Shown in pieces: positions 52,907-60,981 of a stretch of DNA of 64,000 bases (positions are counted from its first letter, which is position 1; every line of letters begins with the position of its first letter). Position numbers and translations under genes: made by a program. This DNA comes from Hoylesella loescheii (GTDB lineage: Bacteria; Bacteroidota; Bacteroidia; Bacteroidales; Bacteroidaceae): positions 1 through 64,000 of the forward strand of contig JADYUK010000011.1 in assembly GCA_021531755.1 (NCBI GenBank), in the 5' to 3' direction. The notes under the pieces were generated by a model, which worked only from the letters and a program-made list of their open reading frames with translations, was not told where the DNA came from and made no database searches.

Positions 52907-54301
52907 ATGAAAACCAATATGAAGACTATATATAGAACATTGTGTGTGCTCCTCTCTGTGCTTCTCGGAGCCTCATGCAGCGACGATAACGTCAGCGACC
53001 TCCAGCTGTCGGGCGACTGCAGCATAGAGACGCTGGTATTGAACGACACTTTCACCGGACAGGTTGACCTCTCCAAGCGTAGCGTGAAGGTGAAGGTGCC
53101 GGCAGACTATACCGACAAGACGAAGATGAGGATAACACAGCTCGCCATCTCAGACGGCGCCTCGGCATCGATGAGACAGGGCGACATAGTGGATTTCACT
53201 GACCCTAAGGTGATGCACATCACCAACGGCGACCTCTTCCTCGACTGGACAGTCAGCGTCAGGAACGATGAGGCACGCATCCTCTCGTTCATCATCAACG
53301 ACACCTACAAGGCGAGCATCAATGAGGCAGAGCATACCATAACGGCATCGCTCCCAGCCGATGTCGACGTGACGAAGATAGTGCCTACAATCACATATAG
53401 CGAGGATGCGGTGATATTCCCTCTTGACGGTACGCCGACCGACTTCTCCGAACCTGTGGAGTATACCGTGACCGACAACACGGCAACGGCGACATACACA
53501 GTGACCATCACCACCGTCTCAGCCCCCGATGTGATATTCCTCGGCAGTGCCGGAGCCTCCACGATGGACGAGCTCCAGCCTGAGGAGAAGGAGGCATGCA
53601 AGTGGATGCTCAGCAATGTCGAGAACTCACTCTTCGTCTCATGGGACGATATGAAGGCTGGCAATGCCGACCTCTCCAAGTGCAAGGTGATATGGTGGCA
53701 CTGGCAGCACCAGCCCTCAGAGACACTCTCTGACTTCGAGAGCGGCGCCACATCATCGGCCATGGCAGCGAAGAATACCCTCGTTGACTACTACAAGCGT
53801 GGCGGAGCGTTCATCTTCAGCCGTGCCGCAGTCAACATGGCAGCGTCGCTCGGAGCCGTGAGGGACCAGCGCTGTGCCAACAACTGCTGGGGAGCCAGCG
53901 ATGATGGAGGCGAGATTCTCGGCGCGTCATGGGATTTCCCCGTGGCTGACCAGAACGACTGGATGTGGAAGGGCATCATCGGCGGCACATCGCCATTGAG
54001 GACTCTCGATGCCGGATACCAGATTTCCAACTGTGTCTCACAGTGGGGAATGTGGGGCGACTATACCGACCACGCACGCTGGAAAGAGCTCACCGGATGT
54101 CTCATACATGCCCACGGCTGGGACAACGCCGTCACGATATGGGAGGCACCGGCTGCCGACGGGACATTCGGCCAGGGAGGCATAATATGCTTCGGCTCAG
54201 GATGCTATGACTGGTATTCGCCCAATCCTTACGTTGAGAACTACCATAAGAACGTCGGTATCATGACCCTCAATGCCATCAACTACCTTATGGGGAAGTA
54301 A
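52907..54301 (+). CDS. DUF4960 surface glycan-binding lipoprotein (levan-binding type)
   Basis: 464 residues with a lipobox (GASC). Starts at 52907 or at the second MKT (52919). Two Ig/Bacteroidetes-type beta-sandwich modules occupy about 30-200. The DUF4960 domain follows from VIFLGSAGASTMDELQPEEK to the end, rich in Trp (SKCKVIWWHWQHQPSETLSD, NDWMWKGIIGG). In Bacteroides thetaiotaomicron the corresponding SusE-position protein of the levan locus (BT1761) carries this domain and binds levan. Same position here, after susD and before the GH32 gene. Confidence 0.85.
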   Translation: MKTNMKTIYRTLCVLLSVLLGASCSDDNVSDLQLSGDCSIETLVLNDTFTGQVDLSKRSVKVKVPADYTDKTKMRITQLAISDGASASMRQGDIVDFTDPKVMHITNGDLFLDWTVSVRNDEARILSFIINDTYKASINEAEHTITASLPADVDVTKIVPTITYSEDAVIFPLDGTPTDFSEPVEYTVTDNTATATYTVTITTVSAPDVIFLGSAGASTMDELQPEEKEACKWMLSNVENSLFVSWDDMKAGNADLSKCKVIWWHWQHQPSETLSDFESGATSSAMAAKNTLVDYYKRGGAFIFSRAAVNMAASLGAVRDQRCANNCWGASDDGGEILGASWDFPVADQNDWMWKGIIGGTSPLRTLDAGYQISNCVSQWGMWGDYTDHARWKELTGCLIHAHGWDNAVTIWEAPAADGTFGQGGIICFGSGCYDWYSPNPYVENYHKNVGIMTLNAINYLMGK

Positions 54302-54354
54302 TCTCCTGATATTACACGGTAAAAAGAGTTCACTAATAATTGAAACATTAAGAT

Positions 54355-55938
54355 ATGAAAAATATGATGTTATCCACGTTGATGCTCATGACACTCTCCG
54401 TCGTGTCATGCAGCGACGACAACTTTGCCGGTGACGCCCCTAAGGACTGGGCCAACACTACCGAGCGTTTCGTGACTGCTGAGGAGCAGGGACTATCCAC
54501 ATACTATACCCCTGCCATAGGCCGCGTGGGCGACCCTATGCCTTTCTATGATGAGAAGGCAGGAGAGTTCAAGGTGATGTACCTGCAGGAGTTCAACAAC
54601 AACAAGCCTTTCTGCTACCATCCTTTCTGGACAGTAGCCACCACCGACGGCGCCAACTACCGCTCGCTCGGCGAGACTCTCGCCGTGGGGACAAGCGACT
54701 ACCAGCCCGACGCGGCCCTCGGAACAGGCTGCTGCTACTACAGCAAGGCAGACAATCTCTACTATATCTACTATACCGGACACAACCCCAACTGCACTGA
54801 CGTGGAGGTTGTCATGCGTGCCACATCGCCCGATTTCAAGACATGGACACGCGACAACTCATGGACACTACGCGGAAAAGACTATGGTTTCTCCAGCGTA
54901 GACTTCCGCGACCCGCAGATTTTTGAGGATGGAGGCGTGTATAACATGGTCATCACCACAAGGAGGGGCGACCCCAAGTTCGCCCATTTCACCTCAACCG
55001 ACATGAAGGACTGGACATTCGCCGGAGAGTTCAATGCCGTCTGGGACCGCATGTGTGAGTGTCCCGACATCTTCAAGATGGGCGACTACTGGTACTGCAT
55101 ATACAGCGAGGCATACCTCTCAACATGGAGCCGCAAGGTGAAATATATGATGGCCGACTCTTTCGAGGGGCTCAAGCGCTGCTTCGCTGACCCTGGAGCC
55201 AACTGGCCGAGGGACGACAAGGAGGGTGTGCTTGACTCACGAGCCTTCTATGCCGGCAAGACAGCGAGCAACGGCACAGACCGTTACATCTGGGGATGGT
55301 GTCCATACCGCTCAGGCAAGGACATAGACGAGATGAACATCAATGTGGGAGAGAAGGAGCCAAACTGGAGCGGAGCCCTCGTCTGCCACAAGCTCATACA
55401 GCACGCCGATGGCACTCTGAGCATCGGAGAGGTTGAGGGGATAAAGGCGAAATACAACGTCCCAGCGGAGCTGAAGGTGATGGAGAGCAACGGATATGCC
55501 GGCAACACCCTCTCGGGAGCAGGCGCATACGTCCTCTACAACCGCCTCGGCACACACAACCACATCTCTTTCACAGCCAAGGCAAGCAGCGACGACACAC
55601 GCTTCGGAGTCTCTCTCTGCCGCAGCACCGATGTGAAGAAATACTACTCCCTTATCGTCAACCCTGAATGGGCCAACGGCCGGAGGAAGATAAACTTCGA
55701 GCAGGAAGGCGAGGGAGGCAAAGGCTTCATAGAGGGAGCTGACGGATATATCTTCCCACGTCCTGCCGACAATGTGTACAACGTGGACATATACACCGAC
55801 AACTCTGTCGTGACCATGTACATCAACGGCGTATATGGATACACACAGCGCATATACGGAACACAGAAGAACTGCTGGAGCATCAACTGCTACAACGGAC
55901 AGATAGAGATAAGCAACCTCTCCCTGACACAGTATTGA
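54355..55938 (+). CDS. GH32 surface endo-levanase-like lipoprotein
   Basis: 527 residues with lipobox VVSC (Cys19), so it is surface-lipidated. The five-bladed GH32 propeller shows the catalytic triad motifs: nucleophile Asp60 in RVGDPMPFYDE (replacing the usual WMNDPNG), RDP at 185-187 in DFRDPQIF, and acid/base Glu235 in MCECPDIF. A C-terminal beta-sandwich spans about 375-527. It hydrolyses beta-2,6-fructan; the lipoprotein nature and gene order match the B. thetaiotaomicron endo-levanase BT1760. No exo-acting GH32, fructokinase or permease gene is in view, so those must lie elsewhere. Confidence 0.87.
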   Translation: MKNMMLSTLMLMTLSVVSCSDDNFAGDAPKDWANTTERFVTAEEQGLSTYYTPAIGRVGDPMPFYDEKAGEFKVMYLQEFNNNKPFCYHPFWTVATTDGANYRSLGETLAVGTSDYQPDAALGTGCCYYSKADNLYYIYYTGHNPNCTDVEVVMRATSPDFKTWTRDNSWTLRGKDYGFSSVDFRDPQIFEDGGVYNMVITTRRGDPKFAHFTSTDMKDWTFAGEFNAVWDRMCECPDIFKMGDYWYCIYSEAYLSTWSRKVKYMMADSFEGLKRCFADPGANWPRDDKEGVLDSRAFYAGKTASNGTDRYIWGWCPYRSGKDIDEMNINVGEKEPNWSGALVCHKLIQHADGTLSIGEVEGIKAKYNVPAELKVMESNGYAGNTLSGAGAYVLYNRLGTHNHISFTAKASSDDTRFGVSLCRSTDVKKYYSLIVNPEWANGRRKINFEQEGEGGKGFIEGADGYIFPRPADNVYNVDIYTDNSVVTMYINGVYGYTQRIYGTQKNCWSINCYNGQIEISNLSLTQY

Positions 55939-56151
55939 CCTATGCTTATGTGCGTGTCCGGGGCCATATATCTCATAGTTTGTGTTCTCTGAGAAAAAGT
56001 ATTGGATAATGCTTATGCGCGTGTCTGGGGCAGTCTGGGCGTTCAGTCCATAAGACAGACGCCACGGCAGCCACAGCCATAGCTTCTCTGAGAAGTGAAT
56101 CCCCCTCACGCCAACAGCTGGAGACACTTACCCCCCGACACCCTTCCCGTC

Positions 56152-56205
56152 ATCAGGACAGGCACCTTGTCTTGCGGCACACCGCAGACGGATGCCTGTC
56201 CTGAT
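56152..56205 (+). terminator. Terminator of the levan operon
   Basis: ATCAGGACAGGCA (56152-56164) pairs perfectly with TGCCTGTCCTGAT (56193-56205), with an inner TGCGG/CCGCA helix, followed by TGTTTTTCCCCC. Confidence 0.85.
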
Positions 56206-56307
56206 TGTTTTTCCCCCATGAGGGGGGACAGGACGAGGATGCGCTACACTTCAAGATTTACACCTCTCCTTTCCCCATGCCGTGGCGTGGGGCTCCATGC
56301 AGGCCCG

Positions 56308-56326
56308 TGCTTACAATTTGTAAGCA
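56308..56326. promoter_or_regulatory. 19-bp palindrome, possible operator
   Basis: TGCTTACAA-T-TTGTAAGCA is a perfect palindrome about a single central base. A half-site CGCTTACAATT occurs at about 56451. It lies 400 bp upstream of the GH95 -7 box, so a role in that promoter is uncertain. Confidence 0.4.
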
Positions 56327-56720
56327 GACGGCACCCGCCAGCTTACAGTCTTCCTTGCGCTAACAGCAGAAAAGGGAGAGGTACAGAATGAGCCGCCCAA
56401 AGGTGCTTTATGGCTGGCTCATCCAGTATCTCTGGGACACCAATAGATAGCGCTTACAATTCTGCACCTGGGCCTTCACCGCAGCCACTCCCCGTCTGCC
56501 GCCACCCCGTGCTGTCCGCCTCCCCTCCCGCTTCTGTTATAGGCAGCGGTGGTGGAGCCCCATGGAGAGGTGTGGGAAGCCCCCATGCCCTGAGGCCATG
56601 ACAGGCAAGGCCGATGACCAAGACCCCCTTATGCAGCATGAAAGCCCCGTCTGCCCGGCTTTAATCTTTTTTATATATTTATCTGTGCCAATAAGTGGTG
56701 GTTTTCTGAAAAGTTTTTCG

Positions 56721-56728
56721 TATCTTTG
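56721..56728 (+). promoter_or_regulatory. -7 promoter box for the GH95-GH140-propeller operon
   Basis: TATCTTTG fits TAnnTTTG, 84 bp before the GH95 start. No good -33 element is seen at the normal spacing, suggesting dependence on an activator. Confidence 0.5.
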
Positions 56729-56812
56729 CATCTGTAATGCCTTTAGGCCAGTTTCTAACAAATATGGCCTCCATAACATGCAGGAGGCTATGTCGATACC
56801 TTATTATATACT

Positions 56813-59281
56813 ATGACAATGACAAGACTTTTTCTCCCCCTTATTATGCTGATGGCTGTCCTCCCGTCGGCCGGTCAGGGCTACCGCCTGTGGTACACCT
56901 CGCCCGCTGAGGTATGGACAGAGGCGTTGCCTCTTGGCAATGGACGTCTCGGGGCCATGGTCTTCGGGCGTCCGCAGATGGAGCGTGTACAGCTTAATGA
57001 GGAGACAATATGGGCAGGACAGCCCAACACGAACGCCAACAAGCACTCGCAGAAATGGCTTGCGCCTGTCCGTGAGCTCGTATTTGCCGGACGCTTTGCC
57101 GAGGCGCAGCAGATGGCCGAGGAGCATCTGATGTCCGGCTCAAACAGCGGCATGCCATACCAGACATTCGGCGACCTCACCATATCCACCCCAGGCCATG
57201 AGACATACACCGGCTATGAGCGTTGGCTGTCGCTCGATTCGGCCGTGGCTGTCACGACATACACTGTCGATGGTGTCAGATACCGTCGCGAGGCGTACAC
57301 GTCGTTCACAGACAGTGTCCTCCGCATACGCTTCACAGCGTCGCGGAAAGGCTCCATATCGTTCAACGCCCAGCTCTCCTCGCCACATCATGATGTCATC
57401 ATCAAGAGCCGCGGCGGCGAGGTGTCGCTTGAGGGAGTGACACCAACCCATGAGCTGCTCAAGGGGAAAGTGAAGTTCCAGGGCCGCATAGCGGTCACAG
57501 CGACAGGCGGAAGGGCTGTCTCGCGCGATGGCATCATCACCGTGACCAGAGCCGACGAGGCTGTCCTGTATGTCAATATAGCCACAAACTTCGTCAGCTA
57601 TAACGATATCAGCGGCGACGAGGAGCGGCGCTGCGTAGAGACCCTCCATGCGGCAATGAGCCATGATTACGAGGCCGACAAGGCCGCCCACGTGGGCTAC
57701 TACAAGAATCTGATAGGGCGCTCTACACTCTATCTCGGCCCCGACCGCTATAAGGGGCTGACGACAGAGGAGCGAGTGGCATCGTTCGGCAAGAACGATG
57801 ACGCATGGCTCGTCGCCACATTCTACACCTTCGGGCGATACCTCCTCATCTCCTCATCACAGCCCGGCGGACAGGCAGCCAACCTCCAGGGAATATGGAA
57901 CGACAAGCTGCTGCCCTCGTGGGACTCGAAGTATACCTGTAACATCAACCTCGAGATGAACTACTGGCCGGCCGATGTCACCAACCTCATGGAGATGAAC
58001 GAGCCGCTGTGGAGCCTCATACGCGATGTCAGCACAACAGGAGCCAAGACAGCCTCTACCATGTACGGCGCGGGAGGATGGGTGCTCCACCATAACACAG
58101 ACATCTGGCGCATAACAGGCCCTGTCGACCATGCCACATCGGGCCTCTGGATGACAGGCGGCGCATGGCTCTCCCACCATCTCTGGGACCATTACCTCTT
58201 CACAGGAGACAAGCGTTTCCTCAGCCAGTACTACCCCATCATGAAGGGCGCGGCAGCATTCCTCGACGATATCCTCGTCAGAGACCCCAACACCGGGCAT
58301 ATGGTCATCTGCCCCGCCGTGTCGCCAGAGAACTCGCATCCGGCCGACCAAGGCATGAAGAACATAGCCTCTGGCGTGGCCATGGACAACCAGCTGTGTG
58401 CCGAAATCTTCGGCATCGTAGCCCAGGCAGCGGAGACTCTCGGCGAGGATGACACCCTCGCAGCCCATTACCGCGAGCGTATAGAGCAGCTGACACCTGG
58501 CCAGATAGGACGCTGGGGACAGCTCCAGGAGTGGGCACAAGACTGGGACAGCCCTGACGACACACACCGCCACGTCTCCCATCTCTATGGCGTCTACCCC
58601 GGCGCGAGCATATCGCCGCTGCGCACACCACAGCTCTTCTCTGCCGCACGCACATCACTCGTCCACCGTGGCGACCCCTCCACCGGATGGTCCATGGGCT
58701 GGAAAGTATGCCTCTGGGCACGTATGCTCGACGGCGACCATGCCTATAAGCTCATAAAGGAGCAGCTGACACTGACCGACGACAAGTTCGTGCCCTACGG
58801 AAAGGTGAAGAAGAAGGGCGGCACATACGGCAATCTCTTCGATGCCCACCCGCCATTCCAGATTGATGGCAACTTCGGTTGCACGGCAGGCATAGCCGAG
58901 ATGCTCGTCCAGAGCCACGATGGCGCTGTACACCTCCTGCCTGCTCTGCCCACAGTATGGAAGAAGGAAGGCCGTGTGACAGGGCTCCGCTGCCGCGGAG
59001 GATTCATCATCGACGAGATGGAATGGAAGGACGGGCGCATCACACTCTGCCGCATCACATCGACCATAGGCGGCAACCTCCGCATAAGGACCACCCAGAA
59101 GATGAGCGGACTGAAGCGTGCGAGAGGCGGGAATCCTAACCCTCTCCTCAAGCCAGCTGTCACTCTCCAGACCGAGAATAACTATACTGGGAAGCTCGAA
59201 ACCATCAACATGCCCGCAACATACGTCTACGACATACCGACAAAGGCAGGACAGACGGTCAGCCTGCCATGCTCACGCTGA
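56813..59281 (+). CDS. GH95 alpha-L-fucosidase / alpha-L-galactosidase
   Basis: 822 residues. The signal peptide ends near SAG-Q; [8 protein letters not shown] (56819) is an alternative start. Family blocks are [24 protein letters not shown] near residue 40, the (alpha/alpha)6 catalytic core with [22 protein letters not shown] near 380, [10 protein letters not shown] near 500 and [14 protein letters not shown] near 590. [13 protein letters not shown] and [24 protein letters not shown]-type sequences near 560 and 680 complete the active site. Members remove alpha-1,2-L-fucose or L-galactose. In the known RG-II pathway a GH95 enzyme removes L-galactose, which fits the GH140 neighbour. Confidence 0.9.
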   Translation: [822 protein letters not shown]

Positions 59282-59351
59282 GCTGAGACAGAGCTGTCGG
59301 CAGCCACAGGAATAAAGAATAGAAAAGAAACAGACATAACCAGAATCCACA

Positions 59352-60818
59352 ATGAAGAATCTACTGTTAGTATTAATGTTATCCATCGCCCTCGGCGCCA
59401 GCGCACAGGGCAACAAGAAACCATGGGACAACGGCAAGCTGAGAGTCTCTGACAACCAGCGTTTCCTACAGCATGAGAACGGCGCTCCGTTCTTCTGGCT
59501 CGGCGAGACAGGCTGGCTCCTGCCCGAGCGCACAGACCGTGCCGAGGCAGCCTACTACCTGCAGCGATGCCGCGAGGCAGGATACAATGTCGTGCAGGTA
59601 CAGGTCATCGACGGCGTTCCTGCCTACAACCACTACGGACAGATGTCGAACCCGAACGGATGGGACTTCTCTGCCATCGACCGCAAGGGCGTCTATGGCT
59701 ACTGGGACCACATGGACTATATCATAAAGCAGGCCGAGCACGAGGGAATATACATCGGCATGGTGTGCATATGGGGAGGTCTCGTCAAGGCAGGACTGCT
59801 CAGCAAGGACGATGCAGTGAAGTACGGGACATTCCTTGCCAACCGCTATAAGGACTCGCCAAATATCATATGGTTCATGGGAGGCGACATACAGGGCGAT
59901 ATAAAGACAGAGGTGTGGAACACACTCGCCACGACAATAAAGTCGATAGACAAGAACCACATCATGACATACCACCCACGCGGACGGTACACAAGCGCGA
60001 AATGGTTCAGCAAAGCTCCATGGATGGACTTCCACACATTCCAGTCGGGCCACCGACGCTATGGACAGCGCATGGGCAACAAGGACTATCCGATACCCGA
60101 CAACACAGAGGAGGACAACTGGATGTATGTCGACTCTACATGGGCCTATAAGCCTGTGAAACCCGTCCTTGACGCCGAGCCGAGCTACGAGGATATCCCA
60201 CAGGGCCTCCACGACGCCAAGGAGCCACGCTGGATGGCAAGCGATGTCAGACGATACGCCTACTGGTCGGTCTTCGCCGGCTCATGCGGACACACCTACG
60301 GGCATAATGCCATCATGCAGTTCCTCAAGCCCGGCTACGGCACAAGCTACGGCGACGCCGGCGATGTGAAGACATGGTACATGGCACTCAAAGACCCCGG
60401 ATTCTCACAGATGAAGCATCTGAAGAACCTCATGCTCACATTCCCATACTTCGAGCGTGTCCCCGACCAGACCATCATAGCCGGAGAGAACGGCACAAAA
60501 TATAACCGCCTCATAGCCACACGAGGCACAGACTGGCTCATGGTATACAACTACACAGCCAAGGATATGAACATCGACTTCGGGAAGATAAAGGGCTCGA
60601 CAAAGAAGATGTTCTGGATGGACGCCGCCACAGGCAACCTGCTGTACATAGGAGAGGTGAAGAGCAAGGTCCACCATATCAAGATGGACATGGTGAGGAA
60701 AGGCATAAACGACGGTGTCCTCATCGTCTTCGACGCCCAGAAAGAATATCTCAAGCCCGCTGACGAGCGCATACCAGAGGCGACAGACTGGAAGAGCCTG
60801 CGCGACCTGAATGAATGA
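59352..60818 (+). CDS. GH140 apiosidase-like hydrolase (DUF4038)
   Basis: 488 residues. Signal peptide MKNLLLVLMLSIALGASA-Q. A (beta/alpha)8 barrel starts LRVSDNQRFLQHENGAPFFWLGETGWLL, the DUF4038 hallmark. LDAEPSYEDIP near residue 275 contains the conserved Glu of this clan, and SVFAGSCGHTYGHNAIMQF near 315 is typical. The last 90 residues form the small C-terminal beta domain. The characterised family member (BT1012) releases apiose from rhamnogalacturonan-II. Gap of 70 bp from the GH95 gene, so same operon. Confidence 0.85.
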   Translation: MKNLLLVLMLSIALGASAQGNKKPWDNGKLRVSDNQRFLQHENGAPFFWLGETGWLLPERTDRAEAAYYLQRCREAGYNVVQVQVIDGVPAYNHYGQMSNPNGWDFSAIDRKGVYGYWDHMDYIIKQAEHEGIYIGMVCIWGGLVKAGLLSKDDAVKYGTFLANRYKDSPNIIWFMGGDIQGDIKTEVWNTLATTIKSIDKNHIMTYHPRGRYTSAKWFSKAPWMDFHTFQSGHRRYGQRMGNKDYPIPDNTEEDNWMYVDSTWAYKPVKPVLDAEPSYEDIPQGLHDAKEPRWMASDVRRYAYWSVFAGSCGHTYGHNAIMQFLKPGYGTSYGDAGDVKTWYMALKDPGFSQMKHLKNLMLTFPYFERVPDQTIIAGENGTKYNRLIATRGTDWLMVYNYTAKDMNIDFGKIKGSTKKMFWMDAATGNLLYIGEVKSKVHHIKMDMVRKGINDGVLIVFDAQKEYLKPADERIPEATDWKSLRDLNE

Positions 60819-60981
60819 CAATACTCAACGCCCCACCATCACAACCATCAAAGAGCCTCTCCCCGGCACCCCGCGGGGAGGCTCTCACATAGAACTACGC
60901 CGCTACTACTATCACTCTTACATACAATTTCAAATCACATGCGCCAGCCTTCCGGGGCTCGCATCCATCAAAGCAACAAGC

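Larger units (their letters stand above)
55939..56812. other. Spacer between the levan operon and the GH95 operon
   Basis: No gene recognised. An ATGCTTATG(T/C)GCGTGTC(C/T)GGGGC-type sequence occurs at 55942 and 56009, 67 bp apart. The interval also holds the levan terminator (56152-56205), a 19-bp palindrome (56308-56326) and the GH95 -7 box (56721-56728). Confidence 0.6.

Noticed and set aside
60811..60981. Start of the propeller protein inside the end of the GH140 gene
   Set aside because: The extension is hydrophilic and unlike an export signal, whereas the Met at 60982 starts a standard signal peptide.
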